Positions 40,539 through 53,130 are shown, counted from the first letter of the stretch. The stretch: DNA of 60,000 nucleotides from Takakia lepidozioides (GCA_030704615.1 CM060731.1:7814001-7874000), one strand, 5' to 3'. Translations and numbers: made by a program. The notes: generated by a model not told the origin, from the sequence alone.

Positions 40539-41038
40539 NNNNNNNNNNNNNNNNNNNNNNNNNNNNNNNNNNNNNNNNNNNNNNNNNNNNNNNNNNNNNN
40601 NNNNNNNNNNNNNNNNNNNNNNNNNNNNNNNNNNNNNNNNNNNNNNNNNNNNNNNNNNNNNNNNNNNNNNNNNNNNNNNNNNNNNNNNNNNNNNNNNNNN
40701 NNNNNNNNNNNNNNNNNNNNNNNNNNNNNNNNNNNNNNNNNNNNNNNNNNNNNNNNNNNNNNNNNNNNNNNNNNNNNNNNNNNNNNNNNNNNNNNNNNNN
40801 NNNNNNNNNNNNNNNNNNNNNNNNNNNNNNNNNNNNNNNNNNNNNNNNNNNNNNNNNNNNNNNNNNNNNNNNNNNNNNNNNNNNNNNNNNNNNNNNNNNN
40901 NNNNNNNNNNNNNNNNNNNNNNNNNNNNNNNNNNNNNNNNNNNNNNNNNNNNNNNNNNNNNNNNNNNNNNNNNNNNNNNNNNNNNNNNNNNNNNNNNNNN
41001 NNNNNNNNNNNNNNNNNNNNNNNNNNNNNNNNNNNNNN
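40539..41038. other. Assembly gap, 500 N
   Basis: Exactly 500 unknown bases, probably a nominal size. It hides the right end of element B and the 5' part of element C. Confidence 1.
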
Positions 41039-42964
41039 TGAGAGCAAGAAGTAAATGCACTACATACGGAGTTGCAGACAGTGCATGACAGGATGGCCAT
41101 ACAATGTGCTTTACACTCACAACTACGCTTGAGCAAACTACAAAAGAAGTTAACAACCAAGCGGAAAGATGTATAAAGACACAGGCAGATAATGTCGAGC
41201 AGTCAAAACTCATTGTTGATATGAAGAATACAATCTGTCGCAATGAGAATACTTTCAAGCAATACAGGCGGGTTGAAGCTGACCAAGAGAGGTACATCCT
41301 GGAATTGCAACAAACAGTCATGACCAATAGAAATGAACTCTCTGTCGCTAACAAGGCTTGGAAGGAAGCCAATAATCTGGTTGCTGCCTATGCGAGTTTA
41401 ATTGAACCTCATGCGAAGCGCATGGAGGCTTTACAGCAGCGGTTAGATATGTACAAACTCAGAGAGGAGCAAACTCTCAGAGGTGCCACAACCAACTTGG
41501 TGGATAACCACCTTCTGCACAAGGACCGGTGGAAGGCAAAGCACCACGGAAGCTCACCCAAAGCGAGATGAATGAGCTCAGACTGCAGGTACAGAACATT
41601 GCCACAACTACTATAGACAATGTCTATAGTAGGATAGCGGAGCTACAAGAGGATGTAGACGGCCTGTAGACTCAGGTGGAGGACCTGACATCAAATATTG
41701 ACAAGAGAGTCTTTGTACCTGAGGAGCAGCTGATGGCTTCTTATTTACAAGCCAGAACTTTAACTTTTCAGTCTTCTTCGCAGGGGGTGCAGGAGATGCC
41801 AGTGGTACAAGAGCCAGTGCTACCAATACCACAACAAGTGACTGTGACAGTAGCTGACCCTGTTGTTACTACAGCCACACCACAGCCGCCACAGCCTGAG
41901 GTATGGGGGGATGCTGCTTTTAACCCACCTAAAACTCCTACTGCACGCGAGTACAGTCGGACTATGATTATGCCCTTCAACCAAATTCCCATTGTGTTGG
42001 ATATGGCTTGGAAGGAATTTAGTCCTCCGCAGTCGTTGGCACATTACTACCAGATCATGCGCATTTGGCTGCTAGTGGCAACTAGGACTAAGGTTCTTCC
42101 GAACAATCGACCCATTGAGGATCATCACTTTGCGAGGTACTGGCATGAAGCAAGTACCATGTTGAAGGAATTAATTGCCTTCCAAGTTGTACATGGATTC
42201 ATTTATACCAAGACCAAAGAGGTAGCAAGTATTGTCATGGGCTGCGGGTTATACTATGCTGCTTGTTTTCTGGCACGTTATCACATTGAGCAGCAGAAGA
42301 TGCAATCGCGCTTTCTGAGTTATTCTAGTGGGGATCATTGGGTCTTACCTTCAGTGCCACCTCATATGTACCTATATGAGCCAAAAGTTATGATGCAAAA
42401 GGATTCACAAATTCGTTCATGGTTTCATTCGGCCTGGAACAATTTGTCAACACAGAAATTTGGCCCTCACGATATTTTCTTTAAGGGACATGAGGCATGG
42501 AAATACTTGCACAATTCACAAGTCATTGGCACACCACTCACCTTTACGGACAAGGAGTTCAGGGTCTTCCCCAATTTTGCCATTCAGCGATTACAGCAAG
42601 TTTTGCAGTTTAAACTTCCAGACATGGTGGGACCACATTGTATGCCCCAGAGAATTCCAGTTAGTGTTCGACCGTTAAAACACCTCAGGGGGGATGAGGA
42701 TTATGATACTACTGTTTTTCAGCGGACTCTTTTGACATGGCAGAGGACTATGCAATTCAGATGGCAGAGAAGAAACGACGGGGATCTCCTATGCCTGAGA
42801 AGTTACCTCGATATCAGCCAAAGGAGGGACTGACATTTCCAGGTTGTGCTCAATCATATCCATCAAATAGTGACAGGACACGGGCTCGTACACGCAGTCC
42901 TTCACGAGACTCTCACCGTCAGAAGGGTGTTCGCTCACAAAAGTTTGCTAATCCCAAACAGTAA
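41039..42964 (+). pseudogene. Third ORF of copy C, 3' half
   Basis: Frames 41104-41571 and 41676-42833 correspond to the coiled coil, Pro-rich hinge, conserved domain (IMRIWLLVATRTKVLPNN; VMGCGLYYAACFLARYH) and the Arg/Ser/Pro-rich tail (SPMPEKLPRYQPKEG). Breaks are one frameshift near 41100, a short deletion near 41515, a CAG-to-TAG stop at 41667-41669 and a frameshift near 42720. In this copy the residues after the conserved domain continue (VSVRPLKHLRGDED) where A4 and A5 have TGA, so the tail may belong to the protein. Confidence 0.7.
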
Positions 42965-42965
42965 A

Positions 42966-43003
42966 CCGTGAGGACACGGCTTTTTGAGAGGAGGAGGGGT
43001 AAA
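42966..43003 (+). other. Hairpin plus purine tract before the C 3' LTR
   Basis: CCGTG-AGGA-CACGG, T run, then GAGAGGAGGAGGGGTAAA up to the LTR. Same arrangement as in A4 and A5. Confidence 0.8.
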
Positions 43004-43979
43004 TGTTAGAGGGCTGCTTGGGACTTGGATGCTTTTACGGGATCTGTGGGGTAGCCTTAATTTTTACACAGACTAAGACCAACAGGAGCCTTAGGGGTGA
43101 CAGCAACAGGCTTTAGGGGGGGAGATACACAGCCCGACACAGTCCATCACAGTCCAACAGAGCCGACACAGTCACCACAGCCGTCACCGCTTCGCACAAC
43201 CATCACAGCTTCGCACAGCCCACACAACCCGTCACAGTCCGACACAGCCGACACAGCCGATCACAGCTTCGCACAGCCAGTCACAGCCCAACACAGCCGC
43301 CACAGCTTCGCACACAGCCTGATACAGCCAGTCACAGCTCGGCACAGCTGGGGGACACTTATCATTGGCAAAGAACGACCATGGGGGAACGACATCTGAA
43401 AAAGGAACGTGTACTACAGGGATGACGGTTAGTTAGGAAAGCGATTAGAACAGCTTGTAGGTAGAAAAAGCGAAGAGCGGGGACGTCTGGAGATCACTTC
43501 TTGGGGGGGGACTTCTGGCATCATGGCTTGGAAATAGAGGGGAGAGCACATCACTGAGTGGAAAGATGAAGAGCACAGAGTAGGAGAAGTGACGATCTGT
43601 TGTTACTTGATGAATGCAAGCTGTAGAATTGTAATGTAAAGTAGATTAGAGATACCATGGTTTCAGCCTGATACTTGATAGATATTAATCTGATACATAC
43701 TTCATACTCACACTGTGTAGAGAGACCTGAGTGAAGCTGTGGAATGAATGGAACTTGATAGATTTCTGAAGCAAACTGATACTTAATTGCAGACAGTAAG
43801 GTAACTCGTTAACATGAATGTGGGAAGGAGTACAAATAGGAAACACCCCCATGATACACTAGCTGTAGGTCATGACTGATTGTTCTGAGCGGGCTGAGTG
43901 CTTAGAGATTTCCAACTCTTCTATCTTGGAGTTCCCACCTCGGATAGCAAAGGGATGGGTGAGTAAAAGCCGCTCGACA
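43004..43979 (+). repeat. Family A-type LTR (C), 976 bp
   Basis: TG...CA ends (TGTTAGAGGGC ... CGCTCGACA). The repeat array is at about 43125-43350. It is more diverged than the A4/A5 LTRs and shares its variant array with 44904-45611. Confidence 0.88.
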
Positions 43980-44899
43980 GATACGCACAGTTTATAAGGA
44001 GTGCACCCCCCGGGAGTGAAAGATTGTGGAAGCCTTGTCTGCCAACTTGCTTCCCCTCTTTGTGGATCAAAATCCACATCCGCTTCTCTTGGCTTAGGAG
44101 CACGCGTTGTTGCTCGAGTGACAGCAGCTGCAGAGTCCACATGCAATGGTCCTACAAGTGCGGCTCCATACATAAAGCCCATACCAATCTGGTCTTCCCT
44201 AGGGATAGGAGGTTGTGCAGGTGGGGCTTGAACCTCAGGCCTTGGAGCTGGAGCAACATGAGTAGTGGCAGTAGCAAGACGTTGCTCTAGTTGGGCAAAC
44301 CTATCCACCATGCCTTGGTCATGACCTTGACCCTGACCCTGTGCTCCTTGGTTTTGGTTATGACCTCCACCATGACCTCTGCCTCCTCTACCTCTCTGGA
44401 ATACATTGCCTCGTCCTCGGCCACCATTGTTCCCTTGGAACTAGCCTGGCCGTAGCTCAGGATGCAAGTCATAACAAATGGGTCTCTTCATGCCTATACT
44501 TGCCACAATGCCTACACTGTGGTTGTGTAGGTTGTGCCTGTGCCGACCCTTTGCCTCTCTCCGGGCAATCTCTCTTAACATGGGATCCTCCACAATCCCA
44601 ACATGTTACTCCCGACTGTTGTTGGCCTGAGAATGAAGGAAGTGACCTCTGCAATTGAGATCCTCTCTGTCCTTCCCTGGGCTTCGCCTAAGCCCTTTTG
44701 TTGCCTTGAGCACATTGGGGTAGTGGTTGTTGTTGGCTAGGAGCCCCACTTCATTGTGTCTCCTTACCAAACCCCACCATGACCACTCGCCAACCACTCG
44801 CTCTTCCACTATATTGAGCTCTATCTGCTCTGCCAGCAAAAACATGTTTAGGTTGGGCCACTTGTAGGAGAGTTGCATCTCGCACCATTCTCCTCAGCT
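43980..44899 (-). pseudogene. Element B-like Gag fragment, inverted
   Basis: On the minus strand it matches the middle and C-terminal gag of element B: helix RDATLLQ, knuckle CWDCGGSHVKRDCPERGKG, second knuckle CRHCGKY, a Gly/Arg-rich linker, LEQRLATATT, MGFMYGAALVGP and FDPQRGEASWQTRLPQSFTP. It carries a CAG-to-TAG stop at 44441-44443 and several frameshifts. Both ends are cut by family A-type LTRs. It shows that B-type elements exist in more than one copy. The methyltransferase part is not included, so it cannot tell whether this copy carried one. Confidence 0.85.
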
Positions 44900-44903
44900 C
44901 ATA

Positions 44904-45611
44904 TCAGATTAATATCTATCAAGTATCAGGCTGAAACCATGGTGTCTCTAATCTACTCTACATTACAATTCTACAGCTTGCATTCATCAAGTAACAACAG
45001 ATCGTCACTTCTCCTACTCTATGCTCTTCATCTTTCCACTCAGTGATGTGCTCTCCCCTCTATTTCCAAGCCGTGATGCCAGAAGCCCCCCCCCAAGAAG
45101 TGATTTCCAAACGTCCCCGCTCTTCGCTTTTTCTACCTACAAGCTGTTCTAACCGCTTTCCTAACTAACCGTCATCCCTGTAGTACACGTTCATTTTTCA
45201 GATGTCGTTCCCCCACAGTCGTTCCCTGCCAATGATAACTGTCCCCTAGCTGTGCCGAGCTGTGACTGGCTGTATCAGGCTGTGGCGGGCTGTGTAAGGC
45301 TGTGCGAAGCTGTGGCGGCTGTGTCGGGCTGTGACTGGCTGTGTTGGGCTGTGTCGGCTGTGCGAAGCTGTGATCGGCTGTGTCGGCTGTGTCGGACTGT
45401 GACGGGCTGTGTTGGCTGTGCGAAGCTGTGACGGCTGTGGTGACTGTGTCGGCTGTGTTGGACTGTGATGGACTGTGTCGGGCTGTGTATCTCCCCCCCT
45501 AAAGCCTGTTGCTGTCACCCCTAAGGCTCCTGTTGGTCTCAGTCTGTGTAAAAATTAAGGGTACCCCACAGATCCCGTAAAAGCGTCCAAGTCCCAAGCA
45601 GCCCTCTAACA
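44904..45611 (-). repeat. Family A-type LTR, inverted, truncated
   Basis: It runs from the middle of an LTR (CAGATTAATATCTATC) to the TG end at 45611 on the minus strand. Its array (GCTGTG-type, about 45245-45490) and the GCCCTCTAACA end match LTR C rather than A4. Beyond 45611 follow GTATC and unrelated sequence. Confidence 0.85.
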
Positions 45612-45884
45612 GTATCACGTGCGTTCGTCGCCTAATAAAAAAACCCCTTGTATACGGGTCCTTGGATAATTTATACCCCCTCTGTACATACTTTTTGAAG
45701 ATTATAAAATCCCCTCCTGTAAATATACAAAAATTTATAATTTTTAGAAAGTACCCCCTTCTGTATGTATATTCTCATTTTCCATCATTAAAAATAACCC
45801 TCCAATATGTATATGTATGTTTTTATATTATATCGAATTTATTCATTTAAAACATAATAAAATCTAACAAATTAATTAAAAAAA
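45612..45884. other. AT-rich stretch with spaced ACCCC-TGTAYATA motifs
   Basis: Five degenerate copies of ACCCCCTYTGTAYATA occur at about 45642, 45674, 45707, 45751 and 45794 in otherwise AT-rich DNA. The stretch lies at the 3' side of the minus-strand frame that ends at 45885. No gene is visible. Confidence 0.6.
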
Positions 45885-47026
45885 TTATTTGCCTTTGATA
45901 AAGTTGTCAAAGACTTTTCGGTCATTTGCATCAAGAACATATGTGTTTGACTTGACATTGTACTTTAAACATGCTAACGCGATAATGGAATCCAAATCAA
46001 CCATCATGTTATCCGTCAAATCGTACGTATAGACCCCTCCTCGAATTTTTTGGTACCATGCTAACCCAATCTCCATATGAGAAGGACGCTCCAATAAATC
46101 AATAGAATCCCTACATTCTACAAACCGTTTATTGATTTTCTTCCGCATTCTTTGAACCCTGCCCAAATACCAAGTGCCTTTGGTTGCTCCTCTGCAGGTT
46201 TTCCCTGGTCTACCTTTCCTGTTTGTAGTTTGGATCGCAGTCTCCTCATCAACAAAAAATACAGCACAATCCGAACCCAATCCCAAGCTCGTGGCTTTGT
46301 TGCTGGTAGTTGGATTGTTTTCTCGGCAAAACAACATTGATGCACTTCTTACTCATGTCAATCTATCCTTGGATAGAGTAGGGTTGCCATTGAGTTGGCT
46401 AACCAAAGTGCTTTTGAATATGGTCTTCCCGTCTACTTTGACAAATGGAACCACTGCCTTCGATCCATCTTTCTCTTGTTCAAACTCATCAATGACAGCA
46501 TCCAGAGTATGTCTCAATTCACTTTGAACAAGTACCTCTTCCGCATGATCATCCAAAGGTTGGCTCAAAACATCCTCCATTGAATTCGAAGGCCCGCACA
46601 CCAATTCATCTTCCACGACCTCATTTTGAATATGTGTGTCTGCATTAAGAGGACAAATAGAATCTATGGCATCGACATCATCACCCTCCTCTTCCATGCT
46701 TTTGAATAGCTCGGCCTCCATTTGTCTCTCAATTGTCCATGGCTCATTCCACCAATCCAAGTTTGTTGTTTTGTTTGGTTTCATCCCAAGTTTATGGCAT
46801 AAAAGTTGCGCTTCTAGAAATCCAGTTTTCAAAGCCTCCACAATGCAATCATCCGATTGGACAGTAGAAAAGTCGGACAAATCAGCAAGGGGGGCAACCA
46901 CATTGTTTTTGAATGCCCCCACAATATGTTCGTACCCTGATTCCCCTTCTCCCACTTGCACCACAAAATTTGAAATACATACATGGTTGTCTTGAAGCCC
47001 ACAAAACCCGAGAAGGGTGTCATCCC
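45885..47026 (-). pseudogene. Unknown protein gene, one in-frame stop, cut by A5
   Basis: On the minus strand one frame is open from the A5 junction (47026, reading DDTLLGFCGLQDNHVCISNF) to 45885, interrupted only by TGA at 46353. Around that stop it reads VSQLNGNPTLSKDRLT, stop, VRSASMLFCRENN. Further on are SLGLGSDCAVFFVDEE, GTWYLGRVQRMRKKINKRF, a tyrosine-rich YQKIRGGVYTYDLTDN and, at the end, NTYVLDANDRKVFDNF. I recognise no catalytic domain. The layout resembles a conserved eukaryotic protein of unknown function, perhaps transposon-associated, but I cannot name it. The upstream exons or N-terminus should lie beyond A5, yet 57986 onward shows no continuation. Confidence 0.5.
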
Positions 47027-47937
47027 TGTTAGAGGACTGCCAGGGACTTAGACATTTTTACGGGATCTGTAGGGTACCCTTAATTTTTGCACAGACTGAG
47101 ATCAACAGGAGCCTTAGGGGTGACAGCAGCACACTGTAAAAGGGGGTTACACAGTCCATCACAGCCAACACAGCCCGTCACAGCCGACACAGCCACACAG
47201 CCAGTCACAGCCCGACACAGCCAAACACAGTCGCACATCCAGTCACAGCCAGTCACAGTTTCACACAGCCAGTCACAGCTTGACACAGCTGTCACGACCA
47301 TAGGGAACGGAGAGCAGGACAGGGAACGACTGTGGGGAAACAACACCTGCAAATGGAACATGTTAGTTCACGGACGACGGTTAGTGAGGAAAACGGTTAG
47401 AGCCACGGGTAGGAAGATAAAGGGAGAAGCATGGAGAGCACGGGGGATCAATCTTGGAAGCATTGGAGGGGAAGAATTTTTGGTCATGGAGGAGAGGGGA
47501 TTGGGCGGAGAGCAAGAACAAAAGCAAGCATGGAGAGCACGGGGAAGGAGGAGAGATGATTAGTAAATGCTTGTTATATGCAAAGCTGTAGTGATATTGT
47601 AGAGGAGATTAGAGACACAATGGCTTCGGCCTGATACCTAATAAATCATAATCTGATACTGATACGATACAATCACACTGTGTAGAGAGATCTGAGTGAA
47701 GCTGTGGAATGAATGGATGAGTTGATGAGCAAACTGATACTCAGTTATCAATAGTAAGGTAGCTAGCTCACATGAATGCGGAAAGAAAAACAAATAGGAA
47801 ACACCCCCATGATACACTAGCTGTAGGTCCTGACTGATTGTTCTGAGCGGGCTGAGTACTTAGAGATTTCCAACTCTTCTATCTTGGAGTTTCCGCCTCG
47901 GATAGCGAAGGGATGGGTGAGTAAAAGCCCCGCGACA
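47027..47937 (+). repeat. Family A 5' LTR (A5), 911 bp
   Basis: TGTTAGAGGACTGCC start, CCCGCGACA end. The array (about 47147-47285) is much shorter than in its own 3' LTR. The ORF1 start codon has changed from ATG to CTG at about 47827. Confidence 0.92.
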
Positions 47938-48525
47938 TTTGGCGACCATACTGGGGAACTGGGTCATGAACAACCAGATGTGACAGGCATCTGGTGGGAT
48001 CATGGTGGTTGGAGAATTAAAGAATTTGATGTGAATCAAATTCCCTGTGAAACTGAGAAGGAAAGATTGTCTAAACGATTCTTTCAGAGGTTCTTGGAAT
48101 TGCCAGACGGTTGTAAAGAAAACATTCTTAAAAGAGTGCATGATGCTGACCCTGAGTGGGGTCTGGAGAAAGGAGTGATAAAGATTTATCAGGTGGCCTG
48201 TAGAGGAAGAGCACGTTGGTTACCAAGACTGGTTTATGTGATAGCATTGATATCCATTAAGCGAGTAGAGTTTGAAGGTTGGGAGGAAAGAAAGGTGAAT
48301 GTTTATACTCATATGCATGAAGAGCTTGTATTGGTAAAGAATTGGATTCCAAAGGATATTTTGTGGATCAAACTCACACCAAGAACAGCTTTCCAGACTT
48401 GTTTGCCATATGGTTATATGGTAACGGAGACTTCTAGTATAGCCAAGGGTGCATTGAAGCTTGAAAGAAACCCAGGCATATTCGAGAGATATTACAAAAG
48501 AGAGTTTTGGTTATTGCCACATTAA
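47884..48525 (+). pseudogene. Family A leader ORF1 (A5), start codon lost
   Basis: The frame is open to the usual stop and is collinear with the 231-residue A2 and A4 proteins (GIWWDHGGWRIKEFDVNQI; NWIPKDILWIKLTPR), but the normal ATG is CTG here. The next frame, gag, starts at 48547 with the same mini-ORF overlap. Whether CTG could serve as a start is open. Confidence 0.7.
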
Positions 48526-48546
48526 AAGAAATGAAAGACATGAGAC

Positions 48547-51500
48547 ATGAGTGATGAAAGAGAAGCTAGACTCCAGAGATATTCAGCAAAAAGAGAAAGC
48601 TATCTGAAAGCTAATTATCCATATCTTTGGGAGAGAAGAATAGACATAGGGGAATCATCTGGACCTCTCACACCATTAAGATCAGGGAGTACATCACCCA
48701 TACCGGAAGAACTAGAGTTGGATGCCACTCCTTCTTTTTCTTTGCAAGAAAGATTAAGGGAATTGGTACAAGAAGAAGATCAATCACGAGGTGAAAGATC
48801 TGAGGTACATCCCTGGATAAAAGATTTGACATAAATCTCTGATAAGAGTTGGCATGGAACACCAAAAGCAGGAACTCCAGTTTCTGAAGCGGAAGGTGAA
48901 GAAGGAGGAGAGGATGTGGCAGAGCCAACGGAGAGTTCAGACTCTCCAACACCATTGCAGTTGAGTTACATGAGTGAAGAAGAAACCCAAGGGCAGAACT
49001 TGGAGGATGAAAACAGAGAGAAGAAATTGGAAGAGGAAGAATATGAAGAAGTAGACCCAACAGCTGAGGTTGAGACTACAACCAGGACATCCCAACCCGT
49101 TGGACCTGGATCAAGTGGAGCACTTGGATCACAGGCCAACGAAGGTGTCGGCTCAGGGGGATCAGGTGGGCTGCTTGGATCTGGCTCTGGGGGGACAGGG
49201 AGTGTGGGAAGTAGTGCAACTGAAGCTGGGAATACTGTGAATATCGTGGGGCCGGAAGCAGGGAGTGCTCAAGGGCCACCACTTGGTGGAAGATCCACCA
49301 CAAAAACAACAGGTCCAGAAGGACCAGCACCAGCAAGGGTGCCAGCACCTGTCAGTGGGCAGAAGGTAGGGCCATAGATGGCGTTACAACCAACACGGGC
49401 AAAACCACCTTTTCCTATTCAGGAAAAGGGGATCCGGATGTACACATTAGCCAATTTGAGCACATGTGTATAGTGAACAATGAGAATGGCGATGATGCCA
49501 AGATGAGACTGTTTCCGTGTTCACTTATAAAGAAAGCAAGTGAATGGTATGCAAGATTCCCTGATAATCATTTCCTAACCTGGAATGGCTTGAATACAAC
49601 ATTTTGAAATAGGTTCAGGACAAGTAAAACTGAGGATGAAGTGTATGGAAATTTACAACAGTTAAAGCAAAAGAAGCATGAAACTGTTGAGGAGTATATG
49701 GAAAAGATGGAATTGATGATGAAAAAGCTGGATGCAGTACCAGCACCCGGTTTACAGAAGACTTGGTTTGTGAGTGGACTAAGGCTAGAGTTGCAAAAGA
49801 AAGTGGATATGTTACCCCATAATACAGTGGAGGAGGCATTTGAAACAACAAACAGAATTGAGCAATTGGGAATGCTCAGGAGAGAGAAAAGGGATGATGA
49901 AGACTCTGAGGAGGAGTCAGATGAAGAAGAAGAGCAAGAACTAAAAAGGAAGAGTAAGAGAAAGGAGAAGTTGAAGAGGGATAACTATGAAAAAAGATTG
50001 GAAGAAATCTTGAAGAAATATGCCACAGAGGCAGTAACACATTGGAGGAAGGGTGTATGGTGTGCAAAGTGCCAAAATGAAGACCATACCACCACTGAAT
50101 GCCACATGAAGGAGAAACACTGTACTATCTGTAAAATGGATAACCATTCTACTGAGAATTGTTACTACAACAGAAGGACAGCTGCAAGAGAACCTAGGCA
50201 AGTAAGGGTGCATCAGGTGCAGCCCCAGCCAAGAAGAAACAATGATCAGGACCACTATGTAGGTCTGGGGTGGTTATAACAATGGCATGGAAGGGAGAGG
50301 TAATTCAAGAGGGAATTACCAAGGAAATAATCCAAGAGCAGACCAAGGGCGAGGACCCAATGGTGAAGAACTATGTTACTATTGTAATCAGCCAGGACAT
50401 CGCAAGGCAGCTTGTTCATTCTGGATAAGACACCAGAATGAGATGAGAGCTCTGTGAGAGGGCCCAGTGGTGGCAGCTCACATGGTTAGGCCATGTGTTG
50501 TACCAGAAGTAAGTACAATGATAGTAACCAGAAGCAAAGCCAAATTAATACCTCCGGTAGTTAAGGAAGATGATGATAATGAAGGTGGCAGTGATATACC
50601 TGAAGATGATGGGGCTTGGAGAGAGGAGAAGGAACTGCACAAGGAAGTTACAGATACCATAAGGGAAATGCAGAAGAGTACTGATATTCCTGTGGCAGAT
50701 TCCTCTGATTCTGATGGAGAAGAAGAAGGGAGTGAAGATGAAAGGAAGACAGAAGATGCAGACATACAAAGTAATGAAGAAACTTTGGCTGAAGTAATAT
50801 GCCAGACCAAAGCAGAAATTACCATTGGACAGCTATTGGCTGTGGCACCTTATTGTAGGCACAGGCTGTATCAAACAATCAATCGAATTGCCCAGGAGAC
50901 CGGAAACACAGACCTGAACAGCAAGGTGACCAGTTATATTGTGAAGCCAGAAGGGCAAGAAACAGTCATGGACTTTGATGATTCTATGCCAGTAATCCAA
51001 TTGAGAATTGGAAGCATTAGAACTAACTGATGTTGTACTGATAGATGGAGGTTCTGAGTAAATATATGAAAGACCAATTGAGAAAGAAGCTTGGTCTAAG
51101 TAACATGAAACCAGCCCCATTTACAGTAACAATGGCAGATCAAAGAAGTGTACAGCCATTGGGATGAATAAGAGGAGTTAAGATACAGATACAGAAGATG
51201 ATGAACAGTGCTGAAAGGAACTATAGCACAACGGAAAGAGAAGCATTGGCAATGATCTATGCAGTGAAGAAATTCAGGCATTACCTGTTGGGCAAGAAGT
51301 TTATGTTCTATGTGGATCACCAGGCTCTGATATACCTGGTAAATAAACCTCTGAGAAGCGGAAGAATAGCAAGATGGTTGATAATCTTGCACGAGTTTGA
51401 GTTCGAGGTTGTTTACAAGCCTGGGAGACTGCATCTTGTGGCGGATCACTTGTCACGGTTATCAACAGGAGAACCAGCCACAGGAATAGATGATCAATTA

Positions 51501-52812
51501 CCAGATGCGAGTCTATTTGCAGTGGAGGTGGTGGGAAGTACAGATAACTGGTTAGATTGGCAGTGGCCAATCAGATACTACCTTGCTCATGGTCAGTGCC
51601 CACCTAGTTATGGTAAGGAGCAGAGGATGAGAATCGCTATCAAAGCTTTACCTTATTACTATGGTAGGAAGCAGAATGTATAAGCTAGGACCTGATGGAG
51701 TACTAAAACGATGCTTGTACCACCATGAAGTAAATAAAGTTTTGGAGGAAGTTCATAAAGGAGTGGAGGTCATTTTGGAGAGAAGAGACTACCAGTAGGA
51801 AGATACTACTTGCAGGTTACTGGTGGCCTACTTTGTTCAAAGATGTACACGAGTATTGTCAGAGTTGTGATGAATGTTAGAGGCTAGGACCTTTGCAGAG
51901 ATCTGGAAGGATGCGCCTTGCATCCTACAATGCCTACGGAACCATTTCAGAAATGGGGACTAGACTTTGTTGGACCAATCAACCCACCAGCCAAGAATAC
52001 ACAGAACAGGTACATAATTACAGCCACTGATTATACTACGAAGTGGGTGGAAGCTAAAGCTTTGAGGGACAACCACAACCAAGTCCACAGCAAGGTTCCT
52101 GTACGAGAACATACTTACACGATTTGGCTGTCCCTTAGAATTTATCAGTGATCAGGGAAGTCACTTCATTAATGAGACCATTGAGTTGTTGACTAAAGAG
52201 TTCATGATTGTGCATAGAAAAAATACAACATGTTACCCACAGGGTAATGGGCAGGCAGAGGCTACCAACAAAATACTATGTACTATCTTGGCTAAGATAG
52301 TCAATGCAAACAGAACGGATTGGGATACAAAGCTGCTGACAGCTTTGTGGTCATGCAGGACTTCATATAAAGTCACCACTAAGTATACACCATTCCAATT
52401 AGTTTATGGTATGGAAGCCTTACTTCCAGTGGAATTCCTGTTACCTACCATGAGAACGGAGTGGGGAAAGAGAATGGAATTGCAAGATTCCATTAAGGTC
52501 AGGAAACATGAATTATATCATGTGGAAGAAGTACGTGCTGATGCAGCTGATAATATGACCAGAATTCAGATGAAGAGAAAGGAACAGTTTGATGAAGGCA
52601 AGTTAAAGACTTTTAAGACGGGGGATTTGGTTCTATGGTTGCAGAAGAAAGGAAAGATTAAATCACCATGGAAAGGACCTTATGTCATACAAAAGATGTA
52701 TGATAACAACACCGCCATGTTACAAACCATTAACAAAGAAATGCTGGGAAGAGTCAATGCCAATAAGTTAAAGGGATACAGTGGTATCCATGAACAAACC
52801 CTTGCAGCATGA
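48547..52812 (+). pseudogene. gag-pol: Family A Gag-Pol (A5), RT deleted
   Basis: Gag N-terminus, linker, capsid domain, knuckles (CAKCQNEDHTTTEC, CTICKMDNHSTENC, CYYCNQPGHRKAAC) and part of the protease are followed at 51197 directly by RNase H (MNSAERNYSTTEREALAMIY) and integrase ([16 protein letters not shown]). The intervening RT is absent. Stops: TAA at about 48832 (from GAA), TAG 49375-49377 (from CAG), TGA 49605-49607 (from CGA), TAG 51878-51880 (from CAG). Frameshifts lie near 50268, 50455, 51020, 51650 and 52070. This copy could move only with proteins from another element. Confidence 0.88.
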
Positions 52813-52917
52813 CTTGCATGTTGAAACGCAAGAGCAGTCGCGGGCTGCACCAGTGTTACGAACGGAGTATGGAGCACTTGTCGCTAGGCCGAGCATATAT
52901 GACCAGGGCAGGCAAAA

Positions 52918-53130
52918 CAAGCGTGACACAGCCTATCACAGCCCATCAAGGCAAAACACAGCCTATCACAGCCCATCACGACGTGACACAGCCTATCACA
53001 GCCCAGCACGGCGCAACACAGCCTATCACATCCTACCACAGCGTATCACAGCGTATCACAGCTTACCACAGTGCATCACAGCCTATCACAGCGTACCACA
53101 GTATGACACAGCCTGTCACAGCTCAACACA
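52918..53130 (+). repeat. 10-bp-unit tandem array at the end of pol (A5)
   Basis: Units CACAGCCTAT, CACAGCCCAT, CACGACGTGA, CACAGCGTAT and variants. It is shorter than the equivalent array of A4 (31540-31875), so unit number varies between copies. Confidence 0.88.

Larger units (their letters stand above)
41039..43979 (+). mobile_element. Family A relative, 3' end (copy C)
   Basis: Contains the second half of the third ORF, the conserved hairpin and purine tract, and a 976-bp 3' LTR that is a diverged subfamily (TGTTAGAGGGCTGCTTGGGA). Everything upstream is in the gap. Its 3' end abuts an inverted piece of B-like gag, so it inserted into a B relative. Confidence 0.85.

Noticed and set aside
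40353-41372. Long open frames across the gap
   Set aside because: They consist of unknown bases translated as X and carry no information.
43125-43360. CRISPR-like regular repeats in LTR arrays
   Set aside because: Units are about 10 bp, without unique spacers, and occur in retrotransposon LTRs of a eukaryote.
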